From assembly GCA_907163375.1 (NCBI GenBank), contig CAJQUW010003203.1:124001-188000 (forward strand): a stretch of 64,000 nt of DNA. The letters are read 5' to 3'. Shown here one piece after another: positions 41,971 through 52,359 of the stretch; position 1 is the stretch's first letter, and every line of letters starts with the position of its first letter. This DNA comes from Prostheceraeus crozeri (Eukaryota; Platyhelminthes; Polycladida; Euryleptidae). The position numbers and the translations under genes are program-made. The notes below the pieces were generated by a model. The model was not told the origin of the DNA. It searched no databases and was given only the letters and a program-made list of their open reading frames with translations.

Positions 41971-42501
41971 TGTCGCGGGGCGAGGAGAATCAAGGAGAAA
42001 CGCGAGACAGTTAAATGATTAACTATGAGTGGCCACATGTTGTGGCGTAGAGCAAACAATTTCTCACTTGAGATTTGACAGCCCAAATGATTTCGGCATG
42101 AATGCGGAAACATGTGTTTGTCGGTGCGATGATTGCTTGTAATTTGATCACACGTGTTAAATGCTACTTGAAATGTACATGTAGAATTCTATCAAAGCTG
42201 TCGTGTTAGGAAAGTATTCTGTGTGATTTATGGCCTTCCCTATGTCTTATGTTTCGATAAAGCCTTTATTATATAGAAGGCCAAGTGAATGTACGAGAGA
42301 AAGACAACTTGGAGATACGTCAAAGAGTAACGTGAACGACTAGTGATGTTTTAACCTACACAATCACACTTGGGATATTCCTTCTCGTTCGAGTTCTAAA
42401 GTGGCATAACTATACGAAAGAATAGCGAATCTTCATAACGATTGACTATTTAATTGATAAATACATCAATTAAACTTACTGTAAGCATACGCTTCGCTAC
42501 A
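41971..42501 (+). repeat. BEL/Pao 5' LTR
   Basis: TG...CA ends. It contains AT-rich GATAAAGCCTTTATTATATAG about 300 bp in, which could act as TATA or polyadenylation signal. The final A is also the first base of the ORF start codon. Confidence 0.95.
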
Positions 42502-45500
42502 TGGTGCCGCGACCCGGGATGTCACTGAAAGAACTACGCCAATCTCGCGCGATTCATCGTGCATGTGCTACGAAGTTGATCAATAAAGCTCAAGAACGCA
42601 ACGACGATACGAAACTCAGTGAGCTGAACGCAATTGTGACTCAACTGACGACGAAACAGAAACTTCTAGCTGACATCGACGCTTCGATCCTAAGTGTGAT
42701 TGATATAGACTTGATTGACGACGACACACTATCTCCAGAAGTTGAATCCGAAATCAACGAGGCCGAGGAACGACAACTGCTGATACTGACGACGATAAGT
42801 GAGTTGAATTCCTTTATTTCTGGGATTAGAGGGGATACGTCTCGCATATTAGGATCTACTAATTCTATTAGCTCCCCTACTAATGATAAGGAATGTTTGA
42901 TCTCAAAACAAAGGTGTAGGGCCATTCAAACAATTCGAAAAATAGAAAACGAAGTAAACCGCAACAAATTCAATTCGAGCCTCGATCTTGAGTCTTTATC
43001 TAAATTACTCCAACGTACTGAAGACGTTACCAATGAACTCAATTGTTTAAACGAACGATTCCTTGATAACATAGCGTCAAAGGGCATCGACGAAGATGAA
43101 TTAGATAAGGAACTAGAAGAAATTGATAGTTACAAAGAAAGGAGCCAAAACCTGATCAGCGAACTCAGAATTACTATCAAGAGCCTAGAATCGCACAAGA
43201 ACAAAGGTTACAGATCAACGAGATTACCTGAAATTCAGCTGCCAAGGTTTGATGGTAACCCGATGAAATTCAAGGCCTTTTGGGAAGCCTTCAACGCAAC
43301 AATCGATAAACATGACGATTTAGAGCCATGTGTAAAACTGACTCATCTTCTCAGTCTATTAGACAATGATGCAAAGGCCGCCTTTGAGGGCACGATACCA
43401 ACCAACGAACTACACAAGGATGTGCGTGAGCGCATGATTGAGCGTTTTGGTAGAGAACAGCTTGTAACACTATCTCATCTACGGTCATTGTTTCATTTAC
43501 CTCCTGCTACGAACGCTTTAAAACTGAAAACGATGTGCAACAGCTTTCTCATGCATGTTCGATACCTCAACAACATACACGTAGAAGACTGGAAAGAATT
43601 AATCTTCATCTCATTGCTGTTAGATAAACTACCCCCTGAAGTAGAATCAGGTGTTACTCGTCAACAAGGAAACAGTGATTGGCAGTTGAAGGAGTTAGGA
43701 GATCTGATCGAGATCGAAATTAAAGCCGCTGAACGCCCTAAGTCAATGATTGAACGACCTCAGCAAAGATCAGGTGGGCATAGCACTAAGGCTACTGCCG
43801 TTATCGCCTCAGGAAACAGGCCAAATATGAAGGTTACGAAAAGGTGTACCTACTGCTCCACGAATGGTCATTATTCTGAAGATTGTCCCCAAATAAAACA
43901 CGCTGACGCAAGAAAGGAATTCTTGAACTCACACCGCCTCTGTTTTACTTGCTTGGGAAGTGGACACACGGTTAAGTTCTGTAGAAAACAAAGGTCATGT
44001 AAACATTGTAATGCATCGCATCATCACCCCAGCATATGTTACGCAAAGTACGGTAGACAAAGAAACAATGGAGAGGTGGTTAGTCAAGTTCAAACCGATT
44101 CGACAAATCAAGTCGTCCATGAGAACGTCTTATTAGCAAGCGATGAAGAGATATTCATGCCCTCTGCTTGGATTGATATCAAGAATCAATCGTCGAGCAC
44201 GATTGTCAGCGCCAGATCAATTATCGATACTGGAAGTCACCGTACTAAGATAACTGAGTCGAAAGCACGAGAATTGGGTTTGAAACCGGTTGACCACGTA
44301 ACCTTACAGATAGGCACATTCGGAACTGATACATTTCAATCCTTTCGAGTACCTGTAGTTGAGATGTCGCTTATCGGTCGTCAAGGTGAAATGATCGAAA
44401 CTAAGGCACATGTGTTCCGAGTCCTTACAGGTAGAATTGCACGTCCTGGGTTATCTGGTAACAAGTACCCAATTTTAAAACAATGTCACCTTGCTGATCC
44501 TCCTCAATCAAGAAGTGAGGAAATCGCTATCGACGTTATTATTGGATCGAATCTCATCAACAAGGTGTATACGAGTAACTCGACTGTGATCTTAGATCAA
44601 AGCCTCGGACTCGCTATTCGAGATAGCATATTCGGCTGGATCATTTCTGGACCTACGAAGGAAGAAGACGAGTCTAAAAGTACGACGAACGCTGCATTAC
44701 TTACAATCGAAAACCCCATCACATTCTATTCGCATCCTGAAAGCTTTTGGAACCTTGAGTCGATAGGCATCACTGAATCTCCCACGCGAAACGATAAGGA
44801 TGACGCCATCGATCAATTCAATTCAAATATCAAGTACGCAGATGGAAGATACCACGTTCGATTTCCATGGCGGATGGATAGCCCTGAACTCCCTCTCAAT
44901 TACGAATTAGCTAAAGGTCGATTACGCAGTTTGTGGAATAGATTAGAGAAGGACGAATTGCTTCGCAAAACCTACGATGACGTAATAAGATCACAGGAGT
45001 TGAAAAGTGTGATCGAGGAAGTTCCCGACTCAATGACTTTTCAAGGATCAAATATCCACTATCTGCCACACCACGGTGTTAGAAAGGACCACAGCACGAC
45101 TAAACTACGAATAGTTTACGACGCATCGGCAAAAACAAATAAACGAAATACAAGTTTGAACGACGCACTTTATCCCCGTCCTTTACTCCTATGTGATATG
45201 ACTGGCATTTTACTTCGATTCAGAATGTCACCGATAGCCGTAATCAGCGATATTGAGAAAGCCTTTCTGTCAATCGGATTACAAATGCCTGATCGAGATG
45301 CTGCACGCTTTTTATGGGTTAAGGATAACACGAAACCTCCTTCCGATCAAAACCTACGAACCTATCGATTTACGCGAATTCCATTCGGTACGATTGCTAG
45401 TCCATTTCTTTTAAGCGCAACTATCTCTCATCATTTGAGGCATTCAAATTCAACAATAGCTGACGAGATTCAGAACAGCATCTATGTGGACAACGTAGTT

Positions 45501-48227
45501 ATTGCTAAGCAATCGACTCCAGATGCCCTCAAATTTTATCATGATGCCAAGGAGATATTCGATAAAGCCGGAATGAATATTCGTGAATGGACCTCAAATT
45601 CAAAGGAATTCACTGAATCGATTAATCCAGAAGACAGAGCAAAAGGTGATACAGTGAAAGTCCTCGGTCTACAATGGAATACCACAAATGATAAATTGCA
45701 CATCCCTCAAGTTGACCTCAAGATCGCAAGTGCAATTACAAAGAGAGCCCTTCTTCATGCTACTGCTACATTGTTCGATCCGCTTGGGTTATTTTCCCCC
45801 ATCACCATGAGAGGCAAGTTACTTTTTCGTGAATCTAATGAACGCTCAAGCAATTGGGATGAACCCTTACCCCTCGAATTAAGAAGACAATGGGACTCAC
45901 TTATCATTGATCTATCCGCAATTTCCACACTTGAAATTCCCCGTTACATCAGCCAAGAAGACTTCGACACGATTGAATTACACTGTTTCTGTGATGCTTC
46001 CGGTCAGTCATACGCAGCCTGTGCCTACATCAGAATCGCCAAAAATGAATCTGTATCAACATCGCTAATACTATCAAAAAATCGACTTGCCCCATCAAAG
46101 AAAATCACAATCCCGCGTTTAGAATTACTCGGTGTCATAATTGGTACACGCATTATGAATTATCTCATTGCACAACTTCCATATAGTTTCAATCGTTACT
46201 GCATATGGACTGATTCTCAATGTGTCATACATTGGATCAATAGCAAAAAACTTCGCTCAGTGTTTGTTGAAAATCGATTGAAAGAAATTCGAAGACTCGA
46301 TAAAGCAGAATTTCGTTACGTCCACACTACGGATAACCCAGCAGATCTTCCAACACGCGGAATGGCATTCCCTGAATTGAAAGAAAGCACGCTTTGGTGG
46401 CAAGGACCAAAATGGTTGAAGCGTGATGAAAAGAATTGGCCTCAACACACTATCGACAAGGTAAATCCTGCCCACGACGAGATTGAAGAAAGAAAACAGG
46501 CCTCTACAAAATCCTCCGTCCTCACTTCACATTCCCGAACATATCCATTCGATTTGAATCCTGAAAAATTCGTTTCATTAGGGGAGTGCCTACGGAGAAC
46601 AGCTATCAAACAAAGAACGGAAAACAAAATCACTGAAGAAAATACCCCCTTAACAGCACAGGAGTTAGAAAGCGCAAGGATGCTATGGATTTCATCTGCT
46701 CAGAACTCAGATATGAAAGAAACGCTCGATGCACTTAAACATAACCGCACGAATCAAGAAATTCAAAAATTGAAATTGTTCGTTGATGATGAAGGTATCG
46801 CACGTTCTATGGGTCGAATCGATAATAGTTCTCTTCCTTATGATGCCAAGTTCCCGATAATTTTACCCAAGAATCACCCTTTCACGAATATGATCATCAA
46901 AAGTTATCATGAAGATTGTGGACACTCTGGTACTAACCATACCCTGGCAGATATCAGACAGCGATACTGGCTGATAGCAGGTCGAAAGCAAGTTCAAGCC
47001 ATAATAACTAAATGTCAGATTTGTAAAAAATGGGAAGGAAAACCATACAGTCCACCTGAATTTCCTGTTCTCCCTACTGAACGCGTTTCAAAATGTCGGC
47101 CTTTTTCTACAGTTGGAATCGATCACTTTGGCCCATTCTATGTGCACTCAAATTCAATCGATCAGGAAGAAAATAGAAAGGTTTGGGTATGCATTTTCAC
47201 CTGCGCATCGACCAGAGCGATTCACTTAGAATTAGCATCTGACTTATCAGCCTTAGAATTCCTTAATTGTTTTACGAAATTTATCAGCCGACGAGGAACT
47301 CCTAGTCTGATAATCTCCGATAACGCAAAGAATTTTAAGCTTGGACATCAGGTCATTTCGAATCTTTGGAGGGACATGGCTATTCAAGAGTACGCAGCAA
47401 CAAACCGCATCACGTGGAAATTTATTACGGAGAAGTCTCCATGGATGGGTGGCTTTTATGAACGCCTTATTAGAACAGTAAAGATGGCATTGAGAAAATT
47501 ATCTGATGGATCCCTTCTCACACAACGTCAACTTGACGTTTTACTGTCGGAAATTGAAGGTATACTGAATAATCGACCTCTAACTTATGTAGGTTCTGAT
47601 ATGCGAGACGCTCTTCCCTTGACTCCTAGAAATCTTTTAGGAATTCAACCCGATTCTGCTATCCCACCTATTTGTCTTGACGAAAGCGACCCGATCTTCG
47701 AAGCATACGATAGACGAGACACTCGTCAAAACCTCATAAAACTTTGGAGGCATGGAGAAGCTTTGCTGCATCAATTTTGGACTCGGTGGCAGCGCGAGTA
47801 TCTCCTGAGTCTACGCGAACGGCCCAGTAATCACGAAACTGTTAGACGATCAGTCTACAACTCTGTCCCTACCATTGGAGACAGAGTTATCATCATGGAT
47901 CGAAATATACCGAGGGGCCGGTGGCGATGTGGTCAAATCATCAACACAATACCTTCAAAGGATGGACGAATTCGTTCGGCACGAATTTCACTGGAGAATG
48001 GATCAATCCTCACTCGGCCAATCAAACTGTTGGTTCCTCTTGAATTCGCCTACAGAGAAATCTCTACGACTTCACCAACTCGCACGGGAACAGATGTGAC
48101 GTATGCAGATAAGACATCTCGCCCACAACGCAAGTCAGCAGCACGCGCTACAGACCAGATACGGCAACTTTCGCTTGGGGGAATGTCGCGGGGCGAGGAG
48201 AATCAAGGAGAAACGCGAGACAGTTAA
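42501..48227 (+). CDS. BEL/Pao gag-pol polyprotein
   Basis: 1908 codons in one frame. Gag: coiled-coil start, then a DUF1759-like domain (~240-400, IQLPRFDGNPMKFKAFWEAF). Three Cys/His knuckles ~447-515 (CTYCSTNGHYSEDC first). Aspartic protease IIDTGSHRTK (~573). RT: RIVYDASA (~870), ISDIEKAFL and catalytic YVDN (~994). RNase H HCFCDASG (~1160). Integrase: zinc motif HEDCGHSG...CQICK (~1470-1510), catalytic GIDHFGPF (~1540), ISDNAKNF (~1603) and Glu in GGFYERLI (~1650). A BEL-type C-terminal domain follows (SVPTIGDRVIIMD). The first ATG lies on the LTR/PBS border; M7 is an alternative start. The stop codon lies inside the 3' LTR. Confidence 0.95.
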   Translation: MVPRPGMSLKELRQSRAIHRACATKLINKAQERNDDTKLSELNAIVTQLTTKQKLLADIDASILSVIDIDLIDDDTLSPEVESEINEAEERQLLILTTISELNSFISGIRGDTSRILGSTNSISSPTNDKECLISKQRCRAIQTIRKIENEVNRNKFNSSLDLESLSKLLQRTEDVTNELNCLNERFLDNIASKGIDEDELDKELEEIDSYKERSQNLISELRITIKSLESHKNKGYRSTRLPEIQLPRFDGNPMKFKAFWEAFNATIDKHDDLEPCVKLTHLLSLLDNDAKAAFEGTIPTNELHKDVRERMIERFGREQLVTLSHLRSLFHLPPATNALKLKTMCNSFLMHVRYLNNIHVEDWKELIFISLLLDKLPPEVESGVTRQQGNSDWQLKELGDLIEIEIKAAERPKSMIERPQQRSGGHSTKATAVIASGNRPNMKVTKRCTYCSTNGHYSEDCPQIKHADARKEFLNSHRLCFTCLGSGHTVKFCRKQRSCKHCNASHHHPSICYAKYGRQRNNGEVVSQVQTDSTNQVVHENVLLASDEEIFMPSAWIDIKNQSSSTIVSARSIIDTGSHRTKITESKARELGLKPVDHVTLQIGTFGTDTFQSFRVPVVEMSLIGRQGEMIETKAHVFRVLTGRIARPGLSGNKYPILKQCHLADPPQSRSEEIAIDVIIGSNLINKVYTSNSTVILDQSLGLAIRDSIFGWIISGPTKEEDESKSTTNAALLTIENPITFYSHPESFWNLESIGITESPTRNDKDDAIDQFNSNIKYADGRYHVRFPWRMDSPELPLNYELAKGRLRSLWNRLEKDELLRKTYDDVIRSQELKSVIEEVPDSMTFQGSNIHYLPHHGVRKDHSTTKLRIVYDASAKTNKRNTSLNDALYPRPLLLCDMTGILLRFRMSPIAVISDIEKAFLSIGLQMPDRDAARFLWVKDNTKPPSDQNLRTYRFTRIPFGTIASPFLLSATISHHLRHSNSTIADEIQNSIYVDNVVIAKQSTPDALKFYHDAKEIFDKAGMNIREWTSNSKEFTESINPEDRAKGDTVKVLGLQWNTTNDKLHIPQVDLKIASAITKRALLHATATLFDPLGLFSPITMRGKLLFRESNERSSNWDEPLPLELRRQWDSLIIDLSAISTLEIPRYISQEDFDTIELHCFCDASGQSYAACAYIRIAKNESVSTSLILSKNRLAPSKKITIPRLELLGVIIGTRIMNYLIAQLPYSFNRYCIWTDSQCVIHWINSKKLRSVFVENRLKEIRRLDKAEFRYVHTTDNPADLPTRGMAFPELKESTLWWQGPKWLKRDEKNWPQHTIDKVNPAHDEIEERKQASTKSSVLTSHSRTYPFDLNPEKFVSLGECLRRTAIKQRTENKITEENTPLTAQELESARMLWISSAQNSDMKETLDALKHNRTNQEIQKLKLFVDDEGIARSMGRIDNSSLPYDAKFPIILPKNHPFTNMIIKSYHEDCGHSGTNHTLADIRQRYWLIAGRKQVQAIITKCQICKKWEGKPYSPPEFPVLPTERVSKCRPFSTVGIDHFGPFYVHSNSIDQEENRKVWVCIFTCASTRAIHLELASDLSALEFLNCFTKFISRRGTPSLIISDNAKNFKLGHQVISNLWRDMAIQEYAATNRITWKFITEKSPWMGGFYERLIRTVKMALRKLSDGSLLTQRQLDVLLSEIEGILNNRPLTYVGSDMRDALPLTPRNLLGIQPDSAIPPICLDESDPIFEAYDRRDTRQNLIKLWRHGEALLHQFWTRWQREYLLSLRERPSNHETVRRSVYNSVPTIGDRVIIMDRNIPRGRWRCGQIINTIPSKDGRIRSARISLENGSILTRPIKLLVPLEFAYREISTTSPTRTGTDVTYADKTSRPQRKSAARATDQIRQLSLGGMSRGEENQGETRDS
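42502..42518 (+). promoter_or_regulatory. Primer-binding site
   Basis: TGGTGCCGCGACCCGGG begins right after the LTR; its complement ends in CCA, as a tRNA 3' end would. The tRNA species is not assigned. The site overlaps codons 1 to 6 of the ORF. Confidence 0.85.
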
Positions 48228-48714
48228 ATGATTAACTATGAGTGGCCACATGTTGTGGCGTAGAGCAAACAATTTCTCACTTGAGATTTGACAGCCCAAA
48301 TGATTTCGGCATGAATGCGGAAACATGTGTTTGTCGGTGCGATGATTGCTTGTAATTTGATCACACGTGTTAAATGCTACTTGAAATGTACATGTAGAAT
48401 TCTATCAAAGCTGTCGTGTTAGGAAAGTATTCTGTGTGATTTATGGCCTTCCCTATGTCTTATGTTTCGATAAAGCCTTTATTATATAGAAGGCCAAGTG
48501 AATGTACGAGAGAAAGACAACTTGGAGATACGTCAAAGAGTAACGTGAACGACTAGTGATGTTTTAACCTACACAATCACACTTGGGATATTCCTTCTCG
48601 TTCGAGTTCTAAAGTGGCATAACTATACGAAAGAATAGCGAATCTTCATAACGATTGACTATTTAATTGATAAATACATCAATTAAACTTACTGTAAGCA
48701 TACGCTTCGCTACA
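48184..48714 (+). repeat. BEL/Pao 3' LTR
   Basis: Same 531 bp as the 5' LTR. Preceded by a short purine tract CTTGGGGGAA that may prime plus-strand synthesis. The last 14 codons and stop of gag-pol are encoded here. Confidence 0.95.
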
Positions 48715-49322
48715 GACCCAGTGCTGGCCACGACTTCTTATCCCTCTTCCACTGGTGTCGCCGCCCATGGTACTGACGCTTAATTAAATCATGTCCGTTT
48801 TCTTTCGTGAGAGTTAATGAAATGCAACGTTTCAATTACAGAGCTCTGTGAAGTTCATTGGGAAGATTTAGGGTAATCTGTTGATCATCACTTTTGCTGG
48901 GACCATAGACAAAGCAGCAAAGCAGAATATGGGGCGGACAAAGTGATGGTTCTGATAATAATAAAAAGCTTCATAATATGACAAACCATGGACAAGCGCA
49001 TGACGGATTGCAATTGGTGAAGAAAAACAGTTATGTAATTTACTTAGTGAGCTTGTAAGATATTAGGAGTTGTAAGCTGAAGACGGAAATGTCAAATGGT
49101 AAAGTCAGCGTGAAGTATTCAGTTTGTGGTGATTTTATATCGCATACATTCAATAATGTAAATATTATATTATTCGAGCTGATGTCCTTTACGTATCTGT
49201 TCTCTGCTTAGTCTATTTCATGTAAATATCTGTGTCGTACTGCGAATATAAATATATATAAAAAATGCAATACATATATATATAAATAATAATATATAAT
49301 AATATATAAATACATGTTGTCA
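48715..49322. other. Possible upstream part of the gypsy LTR
   Basis: No gene. The far end (AAATACATGTTGTCA, 49308-49322) is the target duplication of LINE-D; after LINE-D the sequence resumes at 56911 and runs into the gypsy primer-binding site at 57023. Some of this stretch is therefore probably gypsy 5' LTR, but its start cannot be fixed because the 3' LTR is not in the window. Confidence 0.4.
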
Positions 49323-49324
49323 CA

Positions 49325-50543
49325 ATGAGAATGGGTGAAAAATTGAATCATCTTCTCTACATGGATGATCTGAAGTTGCATGCCAAGACAGAAGACCAAG
49401 TGAATTCCTTGATTCACACAAGGATATTCAGTAGCGACATCGGCATGGAATTCGGGATATCAAAATGTGCCAGACCTATCATAAAGCGAGGAGAAGTGAA
49501 GGAAACAGAAGGACTTACATTGGACATGGGAACAATAGATGATGTGAAAGAAGAAGAATACAAATACTTGGGGATTCTCCAACATCAAACAAACAAAGAA
49601 GAACTGGTTAAGGAAGCAGGTGACGAAAGAGTACTTCAAAAGAGTAAGGAAAATAATGAAATCAAAGTTGTACGTATACAATAAAATCCGAGCCATCAAC
49701 GCATACGCGACACCAGTAGTGAGATACACTGGTGGAATAATAAAGTGGAACACGACAGATATACAGCACATTGATGGTAGAACACGAAAGATGATGACAA
49801 TGCACAAGGCACTTCACACCAAGGCCGACGTCGATAGATTATATCTGCCAAGACGGATGGGAGGATGCGGCCTGATAAAAATCGAAGATGTCATCTATGA
49901 AGAGAAACGCAGCCTATCACAATACATCTGTAGAAGGATCGGTGATCCCCTGATCGTGGCAGCAAGACAATATGGAGTCTGCGAGAATTACCAAGAAAAC
50001 ATCAAATCATGAAAGGTCAAGGTATTTCACGAAAGAAAAGACAGGTGGCAACAAAAAGCATTACACGGTCAATATCCAAGACAAGTGAGAGAGATCACAA
50101 CAGAGAAGAATATGTATGGCTGGATAACCCAAGTCGCGCTAAAATCAGAGACCGAAGCCTTGATCATAGCCGCCCAAGATCAAGCGCTAACAACATAGGC
50201 GCAAAAGAAATACATCATGAAGACGACATCAGATGCAAAATGCAGACGGTGGCACGAAAAGGATAAGACTGTAGCTCACATACTATCAGCATGCAGTCAG
50301 TTGGCTCCAAGTGAGTATACTACCAGACATAACGATGTCGCGAGAATAGTGCATCACAGTATATGCCAATACTACAATGTAAAGAAGGAAAAAGAATACT
50401 GGAAACACAAACCAGAAGTGGTCACTGAAAATGAAAAAGTCAAGATTCTCCGGGATTTCGGAATTCGGACTGACAGAAGAATAAATGCAAACCGGCCGAA
50501 CATCACAATAATAGACAAAGAAAGAAGAAAGTCAAGTGAATAG
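49325..50543 (+). pseudogene. LINE-D RT end, zinc motif and restriction-like endonuclease
   Basis: LLYMDDLKLHAKTEDQVNSL is the catalytic RT motif, then DIGMEFGISKCA and EEYKYLGILQ. 49620-50012 carries EYFKRVRKIMKSKL and AINAYATPVVRYTGGI. 50217-50543 carries the Cys/His motif CRRWHEKDKTVAHILSACSQ and, downstream, KILRDFGIRTDRR and RPNITIIDKE, matching the RPD-type endonuclease core with Asn at the Asp position. Frame breaks near 49620, 50010 and 50220; inactive. Its C-terminal end continues at 56089 and 56731-56866 (IVIGALGAITPKLKDYL). Confidence 0.85.
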
Positions 50544-50570
50544 ACATCTCAATTCCAGAAGATAGAAACA

Positions 50571-52316
50571 TTGCGATAAGAAAAAATTAAGCCGTTGCTG
50601 CTGAATATGACGTATTATTGAAAATGCACAAATTTTCGAGGTCAACCTCTTCGTTCAGGTGCGGCAGTTACAATGTAAACCAGCGATATTGACAGTGAAT
50701 AGCTACCGGCTGATGATCGCGTGATCAACAGCTGACTCAGGACGCAAAGTGCACAAACATGTCTATAGAGAAATCTAAAACGACAAGCGGCACAACAGGC
50801 ATGCATACAAATGTAGCTAAGGAAATGTATAAGAATACACTTAATGTAGCAATGGTATGTACAAGTAGATGATAAAGGTAAGGTAGGTGAGCGAATGAAC
50901 GATGAAAGAACAAGCAAAGAAAAGAAAATAAATAAAAAAATTAATAAACAAGGAACTAAAATACAAGGTCACTAAGTTCCTCCCGTTCCTGGCGCGAGTT
51001 GATGGATGGTCTTCGCTCTCGAATCTTCACCGCCTCTAGGATCCTCAAGGACGTTTGATCCCTTGCACGGCCAATTACTTTAGTGTTGAAGGTTGAGCCG
51101 CATGTAAGCTTATGTACACTCACGGAGCTACTAGACGACTGGAGATGCTCCTTAACTCGAATATGAAGCGGTCTGACTGTACTCCCAATGTACGTCTCAC
51201 GGCACTTCACACACTCCAACTCGTAGACGCACTTCTTGGTGTTGCATATGTCCGGTTCTCTCAGGGGGCAGTTCCTTAGGTCACATGCAGGGGCCTCTTG
51301 TTTAGGTTGCACTAATTGACACAGCGTTCTTGGTTTGTGGTAGATTTGTACAGGAAGTCCATGCTTGCGAATAATCCTCCTGACCTTCCCATCTACCTCG
51401 TCAGATACGAACGGCAGTCTGAGGTATACAGGGTCGACCACCCTGTCTCGCCTTCGTCCTCTTCTCCTCGGTCGCTTGACTGTACGAACTGATTCCTTTG
51501 GGTATCCATTGGCCCGTAACATGCTCCTGAAAGTTTCGAGATTAGCGGTTTCATCCTCTGGTCTAGTACATCTTCCTCGAATTCTTTCCACATCGTTACT
51601 GATCACACTGACTTTCATTGAACCCGGTAATGCCGACTGATGGTGCATAAAGACAGGCTTCTTAGCCTTCTTCTTATAGAAGTTATATGCCGTGGTGCCG
51701 TCGGTCCTGATTGTGAACTCGAAATCTAGAAGACGCAAAGTTCTGCTGTCAGTTGGATGCTCAATGTCGAACTCAATATCCGGGTGCAGCTGGTTCATGA
51801 ACTCATGGATATGGATCGCTTCATCCTTGTTCGTTGTGATAACACAAATGTCGTCAACGTAACGCCGATACAGAGTAATAGGCATTACCCTCACAGCGCT
51901 CATCTCCAATTTGTACATAAAGATAATTGCCAAAGTGCCGGAGATGCTGCTGCCCATCGGTAGACCATGAACCTGCTGATATATTGTCTTCTCGAATACA
52001 AAGAAGGTATTGTTCAGAACAGCTTTGAATATATCTCTCACACACGTCGCCCGTAGGGGGATTCGAATATCATTGTTCTCATCTATGTACTTGCATACAC
52101 AGTCAATGGCTTCTGATGTCGGAATAGACGTCATATACAGTGCGTTCACATCAAGACTGAACGGGTAAGACTGTTCAGCCAGAATCTCGCTGCTGATATT
52201 CGAAATGTCATCCATCAATTGAGCACTGTTACGGAGATGTGTGGACACTGTATTGAGGAGTGGCGACAGCATCTTCTGCAGCAGCCATGACAACTTCCTA
52301 GTGGGTCCCTGGCAGT
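50571..52316 (-). repeat. PLE-o inverted repeat, left arm
   Basis: Inverse of 54292-56038. Only three protein differences were noticed (YMTS/YTTS, YIDENN/YIEENN, QQVHG/QRVHG), so identity is very high. Confidence 0.9.
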
Positions 52317-52341
52317 TCGATACGATCGGACGTATCTTCAT
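50956..52341 (-). CDS. PLE-o RT and GIY-YIG protein, minus-strand copy (cut at its 5' end)
   Basis: 461 codons. KIRPIVSNCQGPTRKL (~2), FSLDVNALYMTSIP (~63), QQVHGLPMGSSISGTLA (~120), catalytic RRYVDDICVIT (~158), LLDFEFTI (~208). A basic RRRGRRRDR linker follows, then CDLRNCPLREPDIC, VYELECVKCRETYIGSTVRP (GIY-YIG, ~385) and HIRVKEHL. Similarity continues upstream of the ATG (KDGSE) to the LINE-E insertion. The missing N-terminal part lies at 54127-54291 (MPRFYHLVKTH). Confidence 0.9.
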   Translation of the reverse strand: MKIRPIVSNCQGPTRKLSWLLQKMLSPLLNTVSTHLRNSAQLMDDISNISSEILAEQSYPFSLDVNALYMTSIPTSEAIDCVCKYIDENNDIRIPLRATCVRDIFKAVLNNTFFVFEKTIYQQVHGLPMGSSISGTLAIIFMYKLEMSAVRVMPITLYRRYVDDICVITTNKDEAIHIHEFMNQLHPDIEFDIEHPTDSRTLRLLDFEFTIRTDGTTAYNFYKKKAKKPVFMHHQSALPGSMKVSVISNDVERIRGRCTRPEDETANLETFRSMLRANGYPKESVRTVKRPRRRGRRRDRVVDPVYLRLPFVSDEVDGKVRRIIRKHGLPVQIYHKPRTLCQLVQPKQEAPACDLRNCPLREPDICNTKKCVYELECVKCRETYIGSTVRPLHIRVKEHLQSSSSSVSVHKLTCGSTFNTKVIGRARDQTSLRILEAVKIRERRPSINSRQEREELSDLVF

Positions 52342-52359
52342 TTCACTTCCATCCTTGTG

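Larger units (their letters stand above)
41971..48714 (+). mobile_element. BEL/Pao LTR retrotransposon, apparently intact
   Basis: Two 531-bp LTRs starting TGTCGCGG and ending GCTACA, a primer-binding site right after the left LTR, a single gag-pol ORF, and a 5-bp target duplication GACCC (41966-41970 and 48715-48719). By eye I find no difference between the LTRs, so insertion is recent. All domains are in the BEL/Pao order. Confidence 0.97.

Noticed and set aside
51365..51640. Antisense frames inside both PLE-o arms
   Set aside because: Mirror-image shadows of the RT-endonuclease ORF, present in both arms only because the arms are copies.
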